A stretch of 27,614 bases of DNA from UBA6902 sp964393845 (GCA_964393845.1 CAYMUX010000036.1:1-27614); one strand, 5' to 3'; shown: positions 1-7,261, numbered from the stretch's first letter. Notes: generated by a model not told the origin, from the letters alone. Program-made: numbers and translations.

Positions 1-215
1 ACACAGCGGAAGCAGTCCATGCAGACGCTGTCGAGTGATTCGAGCATCTGGCGGGTATCAAGGCCCCTCTTTTCATATACCTTGTAGACGCAATCCTTCT
101 TCACACAGCGGGCGCATTTGAGGCATCCTTCTTCCCAGGCCATGACTCCTGATTTGGTGATTAATTGAAACCGGTTGGCTGCGCGGCCTGTATTAATATG
201 ATATTTAGGTGGCAT
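1..215 (-). CDS. Fe-S protein, N-terminal part (runs off the window)
   Basis: Only the first 71 codons are present; the 3' end lies before position 1. Translation starts at the ATG at 215-213, after an AGAGGA ribosome binding site. The visible part has two Cys clusters. The first is C-x2-C-x2-C-x4-C (CLKCARCVKKDC) and the second starts CMDCFRC, a pattern typical of a two-cluster ferredoxin-like domain. It lies 15 bp downstream of metF on the same strand, so it is probably the fourth gene of the mvhD-metV-metF operon and may carry electrons to or from the reductase. An N-terminal ferredoxin domain of a larger flavoprotein, such as an FMN-binding glutamate-synthase-like protein, is one option, but the visible part cannot decide it. 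Confidence 0.65.
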   Translation of the reverse strand, partial: MPPKYHINTGRAANRFQLITKSGVMAWEEGCLKCARCVKKDCVYKVYEKRGLDTRQMLESLDSVCMDCFRC

Positions 216-230
216 ATCTTATAATTCCTC

Positions 231-1151
231 TCAAACCTGAGGCCTCGGGAAAAGCTTCGACTCTTCCACTATCTGCGGGACCGCTTCCTCCCATTCAATG
301 GCCATGATATGGACGCCGTGAACACCATTGATCTCCCTGAGAGCGTGTATGGCTTCAACTGCTATCTTTATTCCTTCCTGCCGCTGTTCTTTGGCAGGAA
401 CTGCTTTTATTCTGTTTATAACTTCTTCGGGGATATCCATGCCGGCAACATTCTTTGCCATGTACTCTGCCATACGGGCAGACTTAAGAGGTGTGATACC
501 GCCGAGGATATAGACTTTATCAGCCATTCCCAAATCTCTTACGAGCCACATCCACTCTTTAAAGCGACTGAGGTTATAAATGCACTGGGTCTGTATAAAT
601 TCAGCGCCCGCATCTACCTTGGTAGCGAGACGGGCAGCGCGGTATTTGAAAGGATCGGCAAAGGGATTTGCCACTGCCCCGATAAACAGTTGAGGGGGCG
701 AGGCCAGCTTTTCACCTCCGATGATTTCACCGGCGTCTCTCATCTGACGTACCGCCTGTATCAGCTGAACAGAGTCGATGTCAAAGACGCCTTTTGCCTG
801 CGGCTGATTGCCGAATGACTGGTGATCGCCGGAAAGACATAATATGTTGCGTATGCCGAGGGCAGAGGCCCCCAGAATATCAGACTGTAGAGCTATACGA
901 TTACGGTCACGAGTGACCATCTGGAGTACAGGATCCAGCCCTTCGGCCTTGAGCAAGGCACAGGCAGCGAGACTGCAAAGACGGACCACGCCGGTCTGGT
1001 TATCAGTAACATTTACGCTGTCCACATGGTTCTTAAGAATCTTTCCCTTGCTCTTCACAACCTCAGGATCGGCGCCCTTTGGCGGGCCGCATTCCGCAGT
1101 AACAGCGAACTTTCCACTATTTAAAACTCTCTTGAGTTGGCTTTCGGTCAT
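231..1151 (-). CDS. metF: Methylenetetrahydrofolate reductase, MetF
   Basis: This gene encodes a 306-residue TIM-barrel flavoprotein that reduces methylene-THF to methyl-THF in methionine synthesis and in the methyl branch of the Wood-Ljungdahl pathway. Family features include the N-terminal TAECGPPKG stretch, the VNVTDNQ segment, LCLSGDH, the FIQTQ motif of the folate/FAD site and ILGGITPL. The length matches the family. An upstream in-frame ATG would add 20 residues, but those codons lie inside metV. The start at 1151-1149 overlaps the metV stop by one base (TGATG), follows a GGGAGG site, and fits translational coupling. The metV and mvhD neighbours point to the MetFV type, which takes electrons from a ferredoxin or heterodisulfide-reductase-like partner rather than NADH; that electron route is inferred. 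Confidence 0.93.
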   Translation of the reverse strand: MTESQLKRVLNSGKFAVTAECGPPKGADPEVVKSKGKILKNHVDSVNVTDNQTGVVRLCSLAACALLKAEGLDPVLQMVTRDRNRIALQSDILGASALGIRNILCLSGDHQSFGNQPQAKGVFDIDSVQLIQAVRQMRDAGEIIGGEKLASPPQLFIGAVANPFADPFKYRAARLATKVDAGAEFIQTQCIYNLSRFKEWMWLVRDLGMADKVYILGGITPLKSARMAEYMAKNVAGMDIPEEVINRIKAVPAKEQRQEGIKIAVEAIHALREINGVHGVHIMAIEWEEAVPQIVEESKLFPRPQV

Positions 1152-1819
1152 CACGTTCTCTGGTCCTCCCTCTTGATTTTTCTCGGTCCCTTCCCCTGCT
1201 GCTTTGACCAATCCGCCGGGGGATGGACCTTTCGCAGAAGGTCAAGACGACCCATTTCGTCGAGCCTGGAGACTATGAGCTGCCATGCGCAGGGCACGTC
1301 AGGATCGACTTCACAGCGGTCAGTCTTGGAGCCGCCGCAGGGGCCGTTGAACAGCCCTTTGGCGCAGCGGGTTACAGGGCATACAGCAGCGAAAACCCCA
1401 AGTTTGCAGTCACCGCAGCCCCGGCAATTCTCCACCCAGAGGCCCGCCTCTTTGGTCTCACCTAAGAACGTTGTATTGAGGGCCGGGACTATATGCACTT
1501 TGGTAAATACCTCTGCAACGGCCTGTACACCTGCACCGCAAGCGAGAGAGAGGACAACGTCGTACTGGCCGATAACTTCTGTCAACTGGTCAATAAACTC
1601 ATAGACACACTGTCTATCCAGTGTCATCTCTTTTATTTCAATTTCTTTCCCTGATGCCTTTGCATCCATGCGGAGTGCGGAAGAGAGAAGTCCAACCTCT
1701 TTTTCGCCTCCTGCTGCACACTCGGCCACACAGGACCCGCAGCCGACTACCAGTATCTTCCTGTAGGGCGCTATCATCTCTTTAATTTCTGATATAGGTT
1801 TTCTTTCAGCAGTAATCAT
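1151..1819 (-). CDS. metV: MetV, zinc-binding partner of MetF
   Basis: This 222-residue protein belongs to the methylenetetrahydrofolate reductase C-terminal-domain family (MetV). It has many cysteines: VGCGSCVAEC near residue 30, and a C-terminal cluster with CRGCGDC, CPVTRC, a GPCGG element and CEVD, all typical of the family. MetV forms a complex with MetF in acetogens and related organisms and carries metal and Fe-S sites. The start follows an AAGGAG ribosome binding site, 40 bp after mvhD ends. Its stop overlaps the metF start. It is complete, with no missing motif that I can see. Confidence 0.9.
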   Translation of the reverse strand: MITAERKPISEIKEMIAPYRKILVVGCGSCVAECAAGGEKEVGLLSSALRMDAKASGKEIEIKEMTLDRQCVYEFIDQLTEVIGQYDVVLSLACGAGVQAVAEVFTKVHIVPALNTTFLGETKEAGLWVENCRGCGDCKLGVFAAVCPVTRCAKGLFNGPCGGSKTDRCEVDPDVPCAWQLIVSRLDEMGRLDLLRKVHPPADWSKQQGKGPRKIKREDQRT

Positions 1820-1859
1820 GCTCTTACTCCTTCATCATCAGCCGTTTTTATATCCAATC

Positions 1860-2279
1860 CTACGTCCCCTTTACCGGTGAGGTCCCGATTGACGCCTCCC
1901 GGGCAAGAATATCCCGCACCAGTTTATCAATTGTTACACGGTCCTTTGCAGAGGTAATAATTAGCTCCAGACGCTCCCGTTCAAGTCCTATCTCTTCGAT
2001 CAACCCTTGGGTATAGGCAATGCGCTTTTTGGCGCGCAGATTTCCTTCACGATAACGACATGCCCCCTCGGGACAGGTGATAAGATACACCTTGTCGGCG
2101 CCGGATTCGAGGGCCCTCATGAGGTAAAGCGGATCAACGCGGCCGCTGCAAGGCAGAGGGAAAAACCGTATCCGTGCACCCATCTCTTTTTCAATGGCCC
2201 GCCTGTTGACGTCCTGATTCGGATCTAATTGCCGGCAAAATAAGATTGCTCGTGTAATCCCGGTGTCTTTTTGGTCCAT
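1860..2279 (-). CDS. mvhD: MvhD-like [2Fe-2S] electron-transfer subunit
   Basis: This 139-residue protein belongs to the MvhD/FlpD family (hydrogenase iron-sulfur subunit), which passes electrons between a hydrogenase or dehydrogenase and heterodisulfide-reductase-like modules. Visible motifs are PCSGRVDP, a GADKVYLITCP stretch and C-PEGA-C-RYREGN, with a C-terminal helix that fits the family. The usual N-terminal Cys-rich motif (CCNWC-like) is replaced here by FCRQLD, which leaves a single Cys, so the cluster ligand set is reduced. The gene ends with TAG. It is first in the operon, ahead of metV and metF. An AGGACGG stretch precedes the ATG. Its role in feeding electrons to MetFV is inferred from context. 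Confidence 0.85.
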   Translation of the reverse strand: MDQKDTGITRAILFCRQLDPNQDVNRRAIEKEMGARIRFFPLPCSGRVDPLYLMRALESGADKVYLITCPEGACRYREGNLRAKKRIAYTQGLIEEIGLERERLELIITSAKDRVTIDKLVRDILAREASIGTSPVKGT

Positions 2280-2625
2280 ACTGTCCGTCCTGGTCCTTTA
2301 GCGAGATTTAAAAAGTAGTGTCTATTTAATTCGTTAGGACAAATTTATATGCCGTTCAGGGGAAAAAAACGATGACATCTTATTTAAAACCTTCAAGGCA
2401 TACAACGCTTGCTACGGCAACCGTTTGCCGTCGAATATATTAACAATTGACGTTTTTTAATGTCAAACGTCCCGACTTTTTTGCTTCTGTCAAATGACGT
2501 TGAATCAGTCAAAAGATATTCTCACTATTCCATCAAGGTGATGAGGACGAAATAAGTAAGGCTAAATGCGGATGGGCTTTGATATAATGATATGAAGTTT
2601 ATTTAATAAAATTGGGGTCAGGATA
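2280..2625. other. Intergenic region with no gene seen
   Basis: This 346-bp stretch lies between the divergent mvhD and MNT genes and has no convincing ORF. It is AT-rich. Between 2448 and 2512 it has a cluster of related short motifs (TTGACGTT, TGTCAAACGTC, TGTCAAATGACGTTGA), which could be regulator half-sites. The only strong promoter-like signal is the extended -10 at 2579-2588 before the MNT gene. Confidence 0.5.
2579..2588 (+). promoter_or_regulatory. Extended -10 promoter before the MNT/HepT pair
   Basis: The sequence reads TTGATATAAT, that is TG-A-TATAAT, a consensus extended -10. It sits 37 bp before the MNT start. No good -35 is seen at the expected distance, which is usual for extended -10 promoters. 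Confidence 0.5.
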
Positions 2626-2895
2626 ATGATAACTGAAACAGATAAGAATATAATTTTACAGTGCGCAAAAAAGTTCAATGTCGCGTCTGTTTTCCTTTTC
2701 GGGTCGTCTGTTGAGGAAGACAAGGAGGCGAACGATATAGATATTGCTGTCAAAGGGATAGAACCCCGGCTATTTTTCAAATTTTATGCGGAACTGTTTA
2801 AGCGTTTGTCAAAGCCCGTTGATTTGATAGACCTTTCCAGGAAGACTTTGTTTAACAACCTTGTGGAAGAGACCGGAGTAAAAATCTATGGATAA
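2626..2895 (+). CDS. mntA: MNT-type nucleotidyltransferase (antitoxin)
   Basis: This 89-residue minimal nucleotidyltransferase has the fold signature FLFGSSVEEDKEANDIDIAV: GSS followed by D-x-D (DID). A third acidic residue lies in PVDLIDL. In MntA/HepT-type systems the MNT protein neutralises the HEPN RNase by nucleotidylating (AMPylating) a Tyr near its active site. The gene overlaps the next one by 8 bp, which fits a coupled toxin-antitoxin pair. The ATG follows a GTCAGGA sequence. The length is usual for the family. A GGGGTCAGG motif just before the start recurs near 20940. Confidence 0.88.
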   Translation: MITETDKNIILQCAKKFNVASVFLFGSSVEEDKEANDIDIAVKGIEPRLFFKFYAELFKRLSKPVDLIDLSRKTLFNNLVEETGVKIYG

Positions 2896-3313
2896 TCTTC
2901 CCAAACAACTCCTCGCAGAAAAAGAAAATGTGGATATGGCAATGAGCAATCTTAAAGAAGCCTTATCCAGAGAAGAGAAGACCGTTATCGAATTAGCAGC
3001 TATCGGCACGTTCCTGCACAATATTTATAATGGTATAGAAAATATACTGAAGCAAATTCTGAGGTCTAAAGGCATTGCAATACCGAAGTCCGATACATGG
3101 CATAAAGAGGTGTTGAATCTTTCTGTTTCTCAAGAAATATTATCAGAACAGCTTGCTGATTCTCTTTACGAATACCTGACTTTCAGACATTTCTTTATAC
3201 ACGCATATGGATTCATGATTAATGAAGATCAATTGAAAGATTTGGCAAATAATATTTCAGATATATGGGCTCGGTTTTTGTCGGAAACAGGGGTATATTT
3301 TCAGCAGCGCTGA
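2888..3313 (+). CDS. hepT: HEPN-domain RNase toxin (HepT-like)
   Basis: This 141-residue all-helical protein carries the HEPN active-site motif R100-HFFI-H105-A-Y107, that is R-x4-H-x-Y. The Tyr is the residue modified by the partner MNT enzyme in characterised HepT/MntA systems. The gene overlaps the MNT gene by 8 bp. HEPN toxins of this class cleave RNA. It is closer to the longer HepT-like branch than to the roughly 110-residue DUF86 proteins, one of which is found at 20352. The gene looks intact. Confidence 0.87.
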   Translation: MDNLPKQLLAEKENVDMAMSNLKEALSREEKTVIELAAIGTFLHNIYNGIENILKQILRSKGIAIPKSDTWHKEVLNLSVSQEILSEQLADSLYEYLTFRHFFIHAYGFMINEDQLKDLANNISDIWARFLSETGVYFQQR

Positions 3314-3329
3314 ACAGTGCACCGGCAGG

Positions 3330-3397
3330 AACAATGGGCAGAGAAAAAGGTATTGGTTTATTATCCGGCCTCTCGGATAATAATAAGTCACCATTGT
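3330..3397. repeat. Nested inverted repeats after hepT
   Basis: An outer 8-bp repeat, AACAATGG at 3330-3337 and CCATTGTT at 3390-3397, encloses a perfect inner hairpin, ATTATCCG at 3360-3367 and CGGATAAT at 3374-3381 with a 6-nt loop. There is no T-run after it, so it is not a clear intrinsic terminator. It could be the 3' end structure of the toxin-antitoxin transcript or the remnant of an element end. Confidence 0.45.
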
Positions 3398-3494
3398 TAT
3401 AAGTTTAATATTAACAGGGAGTTATGGGTAAGTTCATTATCCTGCAGGGATAAAAAGGTTGAAAAATAAAGAATGCTGAACAAAAACCTGAACT

Positions 3495-3627
3495 TACGTG
3501 AAATCGTTCCTTTGTTTCTGCCAATGACCCCGGCTATTTCACTTATTGCTTTTCCTTCTGACTGCATTACTGTTATTTTGTCTCGTTCTTCAAGGCTTAA
3601 ATGATTATATAGTTTTCCCATAGACAC
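3495..3627 (-). pseudogene. IS30-family transposase, N-terminal fragment
   Basis: The first 44 or so residues match the N-terminal helix-turn-helix region of IS30 transposases: NHLSLEERDKITVMQSEG, then SEIAGVIGRNKGTISR. The family continues with an ELRRN-like segment and a DDE catalytic domain. Here the similarity stops at about 3495 and an unrelated tail runs to a stop at 3397. No catalytic domain is found nearby, so this is the 5' remnant of an old insertion. Confidence 0.8.
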
Positions 3628-3704
3628 TTAAGATAGCATTTACCTTTCTGCTCTCCCAAGTGTTGCACTTCATTATTGAACTGGCGGTGTAAAGATTTTA
3701 AAGA

Positions 3705-3959
3705 ATGTTTCTTTTTTATCATAGTAAAAAAACGAAGAAAACAAGAGTTACTATAAGGGACTATTGTTGGATCGCACAGGGTTCTCCAAGGCCAGGTGTT
3801 AGAAAATCGAATACCTTTTCTATCCATAGATGGGGTGAGGAAGGTGCTAAAGAAAAAGCTATCGCTCAAAGGAAGCAGTGGGAAAAAGAAATGGATTTAT
3901 ATGAACAGGAAATAAACGAGAAAGGTATCACAGAGGAAACAAACAATGGTGTGGAGTGA
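3705..3959 (+). CDS. Small AP2-like DNA-binding protein (putative)
   Basis: This 84-residue basic, charged protein has a segment TFSIHRWGEEGAKEKAIAQR that resembles the end of the AP2 DNA-binding domain found in phage and homing-endonuclease proteins, where a pattern of aromatic, Gly-Glu-x-Ala and an Ala-Ile-x-x-Arg helix is typical. It starts with a basic region (KKTKKTRVT) and ends with a helical Glu/Lys tail. No strong ribosome binding site is seen before the ATG, so it may be a fragment of a longer mobile-element gene. It sits next to the IS30 remnant, which supports a mobile origin. Confidence 0.45.
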   Translation: MFLFYHSKKTKKTRVTIRDYCWIAQGSPRPGVRKSNTFSIHRWGEEGAKEKAIAQRKQWEKEMDLYEQEINEKGITEETNNGVE

Positions 3960-4205
3960 TAAATCGGGTAACGGGATCAGGCATGCATTCATGCAAATAT
4001 TAATTCTGAAGAAGTCGAGTACCAGACCTGCTTATTGTGCGTCTTATGTCCATCTCCTTTTCACCCTGAAAGATTCGGGGAAATGGGCTGGAAGCCCCCC
4101 TTGACATATGTATCCATCATGGTTACATTTAAATTGGTTTTCATTGACTCTTGCTCTCTGTCCACTTCCTTTAATATGTCCCCCCAAAAATATTTTTAAA
4201 GGGGG

Positions 4206-4234
4206 TTGACAAAAGAGACCGTTACGATTATTCT
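4206..4234 (+). promoter_or_regulatory. Sigma70-type promoter of the ArsR-family gene; leaderless
   Basis: A perfect -35 (TTGACA, 4206-4211) and a -10 (TATTCT, 4229-4234) are separated by 17 bp. Six bases after the -10 comes the ATG at 4241, so transcription should begin at or next to the start codon. No ribosome binding site precedes the gene, which fits a leaderless mRNA. Confidence 0.65.
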
Positions 4235-4240
4235 ATAACC

Positions 4241-4579
4241 ATGAAACTATCGAACTACTCAAAAATCTTTAAAGCTCTATCAAATGAACAGCGGCTCAAG
4301 ATCTTTATGATGATTTACAAAAACTGCTGCGCACCTGAAGGAACTAAGGTAGGATCTGAATTCCGATTTAAAGATGGATCATCCTGTTGTGTCAAAGGAA
4401 GTCTCGAAAAAGCCTTTACAAAAATATGTGACTGCATGAACCTTTCGCGCTCTACTATATCACATCATTTTAAAGAGCTGCAGAGTGCGGGTCTCATTAC
4501 CTGTGAACGGGAAGGACAGACATATCGCTGCAAAATTAATGAGGAAGTGGTTGATTCTATCAAAGATTTTCTGAAATGA
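4241..4579 (+). CDS. ArsR/SmtB-family metal-responsive repressor
   Basis: This 112-residue winged-helix protein has an N-terminal KALSNEQRLKIFMMI helix and a recognition region NLSRSTISHHFKELQSAGLI, the standard ArsR layout, followed by a wing containing EREGQTYRCKIN. It is unusually Cys-rich: C29-C30, C49-C50, C63 and C65, C88 and C97, with an insert of about 25 residues between helices that carries two Cys pairs. This suggests thiol coordination of a soft metal or metalloid, with derepression on binding; the ligand cannot be named from sequence. The strong promoter just upstream leaves little leader, so an operator overlapping the promoter and autorepression are likely. The small Cys-rich peptide gene follows. 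Confidence 0.85.
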   Translation: MKLSNYSKIFKALSNEQRLKIFMMIYKNCCAPEGTKVGSEFRFKDGSSCCVKGSLEKAFTKICDCMNLSRSTISHHFKELQSAGLITCEREGQTYRCKINEEVVDSIKDFLK

Positions 4580-4642
4580 TTTTTTTAATCTTATAGTTCG
4601 AATGTTGTAGAATCTTGTAATTATGAAAGGAGGTGAAACAGG

Positions 4643-4789
4643 ATGAAAAAAGAATGCTGCAATATCAAGGTGACCGAGAAAGAAGACGGCTACCAGATTG
4701 AAGTTACCGGAGAAGACATAAAAGAGAAATGCAAAACCATACTCGAAAGCTGCTGTTGCGGAAAAGAGCAGAAGAAAACCGGCGCATAA
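4643..4789 (+). CDS. 48-residue Cys-rich peptide after the ArsR gene
   Basis: The start is fixed by a strong AAAGGAGGTG ribosome binding site 6-7 bp upstream. The peptide has Cys at 5, 6, 30 and 37-39 (KECCN, EKCKT, ESCCCGKEQ), with an amphipathic middle. The CC and CCCG groups fit soft-metal binding. Its position 63 bp after a Cys-rich ArsR regulator suggests that it binds the same metal, as a buffer or chaperone. I do not recognise a named family. Confidence 0.65.
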   Translation: MKKECCNIKVTEKEDGYQIEVTGEDIKEKCKTILESCCCGKEQKKTGA

Positions 4790-4804
4790 TGATGCTAATC
4801 AGGG

Positions 4805-4843
4805 CCATGTTCCCTATCATCCCGTCGATGACGGGGAACATGG
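4805..4843. repeat. Nested perfect hairpin after the Cys-rich peptide gene
   Basis: An outer stem CCATGTTCCC (4805-4814) pairs with GGGAACATGG (4834-4843). An inner perfect stem CCCGTC (4821-4826) pairs with GACGGG (4830-4835) around GAT. The two share two bases, so they compete slightly at the junction. No T-run follows. It may end or stabilise the upstream transcript. Confidence 0.5.
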
Positions 4844-4880
4844 TTACATCAAAACAAAAAATGGAGGTAATGAAAATGAA

Positions 4881-5087
4881 GGAACGAGGAAGATCAAAAT
4901 TAACAGCAATAATATTTGTATTGTCTCTTGGGAACAGGACTGTGGTCAGTCATGCATTCATGGCTTTTATTTGTACTGGCCTGATTTAGATGTTGACCTG
5001 GAAATAGATAATCTCGAAACTCCTGAAAAATACCCTTTGAAATCAAATTTAATAAAGAAGCATCCTGCAAGCCATTCAAAGTGTTAA
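4881..5087 (+). pseudogene. Remnant reading frame, no clear start
   Basis: This open frame gives a protein-like C-terminal stretch (CGQSCIHGFYLYWPDLDVDL, then a segment containing ETPEKYPLKS) ending with TAA at 5085-5087. It has no ATG, although the frame stays open back past 4803. A competing frame from the ATG at 4870, after a GGAGG site, gives a 39-residue hydrophobic peptide ending at 4989. The two together look like the decayed remains of one or two genes after the ArsR/Cys-peptide unit. No family is assigned. Confidence 0.35.
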
Positions 5088-5123
5088 TTACGTTTGAGAT
5101 GCAAGACCTCTTATAGCTGCTTC

Positions 5124-5132
5124 TGGTACAAT
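5124..5132 (+). promoter_or_regulatory. Extended -10 promoter of the VOC gene; possibly leaderless
   Basis: The sequence CTGGTACAAT contains TG-G-TACAAT, an extended -10 (hexamer at 5127-5132). Only 5 bp separate it from the ATG at 5138, so the transcript should start at or beside the start codon. No ribosome binding site precedes the gene. Confidence 0.45.
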
Positions 5133-5137
5133 ATCGC

Positions 5138-5518
5138 ATGCAGTTAAACCATATCGGCATTATAAATAAAAGCGAAGAAGATGCAGTCAGGTTTTATAGA
5201 GACTTTTTAGGGTTTGAGTTAACGAGGAAATCTGTTGTCCCGGCCGAGTTGTCGGAGCAGTTATTCTCTGTTCCCGGCGATATAAATATGCTGGTTTTCG
5301 AAAAGGACGGGATAAAAATCGAGGTATTTATTTACCCTGAGTATGCGCCCTCCGGTCCTGACATCAACCACATCGGATTCTTGCTGGATAATTTCCCGGA
5401 AATTGCAGATAACGCGCCGCAGGCAGGTGTAAAATTGATTATAGGAAAAACAAAAGACAAGACGGTTTACTTTATCAAGGATTTTTCCGGCAACTTGATT
5501 GAGATTAAGCAGAAATAA
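5138..5518 (+). CDS. VOC (glyoxalase/bleomycin-resistance) family protein
   Basis: This 126-residue protein has two beta-alpha-beta-beta-beta modules of the vicinal oxygen chelate fold: LNHIGIINKSEEDAVRFYRD at the N-terminus and INHIGFLLDN in the second half. Four metal-ligand positions are present (H5, E62, H78, E122), the set used by metal-dependent members such as glyoxalase I and methylmalonyl-CoA epimerase. The FYRDFLGFEL segment is typical. The substrate cannot be told from sequence. It is a single gene with its own promoter and converges on the lipoprotein gene. Confidence 0.85.
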   Translation: MQLNHIGIINKSEEDAVRFYRDFLGFELTRKSVVPAELSEQLFSVPGDINMLVFEKDGIKIEVFIYPEYAPSGPDINHIGFLLDNFPEIADNAPQAGVKLIIGKTKDKTVYFIKDFSGNLIEIKQK

Positions 5519-5555
5519 GAAAAGAGCGTAAGCCGGAAAGTTCGAAAGTTTAATT

Positions 5556-5933
5556 TTATTCTTCGATCCTCTTCAATTGAAATTTTTCATAGGTGCCGCC
5601 AAGAACCAATTCATTGTCGTCCAGTTTAATAATTTCATAAAAATAAACATTGCCCTTATAATGTCCTTTGTTCATAAAAATTTTAATGTGCGCAGCGTCA
5701 ATAAATTTGTAAGTGCCCTCTGACTGCATCGCATAGCTGGGTGCTTCCCATGGGGCAATGACAGTACCATTCCTCTTAAACCAGAAGGATGAAGGTGAGC
5801 CCCCAATCACGGTGTGAGTAAGAGACCATTTCCCGGCAATTAAACGCTCCTTTTCCGAAGAGCAGGCAATAAACAAAAACACTATGACAATAAGCAGCCC
5901 ATTGCTGAATTTACGTTTCATCAGGTTCTTCAT
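5556..5933 (-). CDS. Small lipoprotein, lipocalin-like
   Basis: This 125-residue protein has a signal peptide: basic start (MKNLMKRKF), a hydrophobic stretch and a lipobox FIAC with the lipidated Cys at residue 24. The mature part begins SSEKERLIAGKWSL, then shows short beta strands and ends in FQLKRIEE. The GKW start and repeated strands resemble small lipocalin-like lipoproteins of unknown ligand. An alternative start at the ATG five codons in would not change the lipobox. It probably sits in the outer or inner membrane facing the periplasm. Function unknown. Confidence 0.75.
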   Translation of the reverse strand: MKNLMKRKFSNGLLIVIVFLFIACSSEKERLIAGKWSLTHTVIGGSPSSFWFKRNGTVIAPWEAPSYAMQSEGTYKFIDAAHIKIFMNKGHYKGNVYFYEIIKLDDNELVLGGTYEKFQLKRIEE

Positions 5934-6110
5934 GATAATACGCTCTCAATTTCATCGGAATTGATACACAGGTTACTCTTGTTAGTGACTGTTTTGAATT
6001 ATAACATTTTTTAATTTATGCGCTATGAAAAAATTGGGGATATGGTCCTGTGGATTGTGCGGTGATACTGTATGTTATAATCCATAAGAATTCGGTTCAA
6101 GGGAGGCATC

Positions 6111-7157
6111 ATGATAAACCCCGCTATTTTCAGGCAATATGACATCAGAGGTATATGGGAAAAGGATTTAACTCCGGAAACCGTTGAACTACTCGGCAGG
6201 GGATATGCCTCTTACCTTCTTAAATCCATTAATAGAGATAAGGCAAAGATAAGCGTCGGATGGGATGCGCGTCTGCACTCTCCGGCTATTAGAGACAATT
6301 TAATAAAAGGGTTAACTGAATCCGGCATCGACGTGATTGACCTTGGTATGTGTCCTACGCCTCTCCAGTATTATTCATTGTACACAATGCCCGTGGACGG
6401 CGGCGTTATGATTACCGGCAGCCATAATCCGCCGGAGTTTAATGGTTTCAAATTAAGCGTCGGCAAGAGTACGATCTTCGGAGATGCTATACAGGAGATT
6501 AGAAAGATCATAGATGCCGGTGATTTCAGAAGGGGGAGCGCAACTGTTGAGAATTATCCGATAACCGACGAATACGTAAATTTTGTTAAAGGTAAATTTG
6601 AGAGCCTTTCAGGAATTAAAGTTGTCGTTGATGCAGGCAACGGCACCGGAGGGCTGGTAGCTCCTGAAATCATGAAGGCCCTCGGCGCAGAGGTAATTGA
6701 GCTTTACTGCGAGCCTGACGGTAATTTCCCTAACCATCACCCAGACCCCACGCTGGAAGAAAGTCTTGTTGACCTGATTGCCGAAGTCAAGAAGGAAAAA
6801 GCCCATGCCGGAATCGGCTATGACGGCGATGCCGACAGGATAGGGGTCGTCGATGAAGAGGGTAACGTTATATGGGGTGACAGGCTGATGATAATATTTT
6901 CGAGAGACATTCTAAAAGATAATCCGGGGGCAAAGATCATCGGCGAAGTGAAATGCTCGCAGACTCTGTACGATGATGTCGCCGCTGACGGCATCAGGAT
7001 TAAATTTGACGACGGCTGGGCGCTCATACGCGCTTCGAACACACAGCCTGTCCTGGTCCTTCGCTTTGAGGCACAGAGCGATTCTCGCCTGAGGGAAATA
7101 AGAAGCCTGGTGGAGGAGAGGTTAAATAAGATAATGGAAGAGGTCAAAACCGAATAG
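6111..7157 (+). CDS. Phosphomannomutase/phosphoglucomutase with internal deletion
   Basis: This is an alpha-D-phosphohexomutase (ManB/AlgC type) that would interconvert hexose-6-phosphate and hexose-1-phosphate for cell-surface sugars. It has the catalytic serine loop TGSHNPPEFNGFK (S104), the metal loop GYDGDADRIG (about 238-247) and the C-terminal phosphate-binding loop RASNTQP. It is 348 residues long against about 455 for the family. The loss is internal: SQTLYDDVAA (residue 292) joins directly to DGIRIKFDDGW. The missing stretch normally holds most of domain 3, with the TGHS and GEMSGH sugar-binding segments. The frame is kept. A mutase without these segments is unlikely to work normally. 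Start: ATG after GGGAGG. A TATAAT lies at 6076-6081. It ends with TAG. Confidence 0.85.
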   Translation: MINPAIFRQYDIRGIWEKDLTPETVELLGRGYASYLLKSINRDKAKISVGWDARLHSPAIRDNLIKGLTESGIDVIDLGMCPTPLQYYSLYTMPVDGGVMITGSHNPPEFNGFKLSVGKSTIFGDAIQEIRKIIDAGDFRRGSATVENYPITDEYVNFVKGKFESLSGIKVVVDAGNGTGGLVAPEIMKALGAEVIELYCEPDGNFPNHHPDPTLEESLVDLIAEVKKEKAHAGIGYDGDADRIGVVDEEGNVIWGDRLMIIFSRDILKDNPGAKIIGEVKCSQTLYDDVAADGIRIKFDDGWALIRASNTQPVLVLRFEAQSDSRLREIRSLVEERLNKIMEEVKTE

Positions 7158-7261
7158 TCACGCTTCGCTGTTTTTAAACGTTCATACGAATCATTAATAT
7201 TTATTAATGATTGCCCGCATCAGCATTTTGATGAAATCTAAAACTTTTTTTTGCCCCCCTT

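Noticed and set aside
309..818. Long plus-strand frame opposite metF
   Set aside because: It lies antisense to the well-supported metF, shows no family features and has no ribosome binding site; the same holds for other frames opposite hflX, polA and the ATPase.
2537..2554. Hammerhead ribozyme core
   Set aside because: GTGATGAGGACGAAATA resembles the CUGAUGA...GAAA core, but the first base is wrong, stem II has no room, and no flanking stems I and III pair.
4085..4098. Terminator at GGGCT-GGA-AGCCC before the ArsR promoter
   Set aside because: The stem is only 5 bp and no T-run follows.
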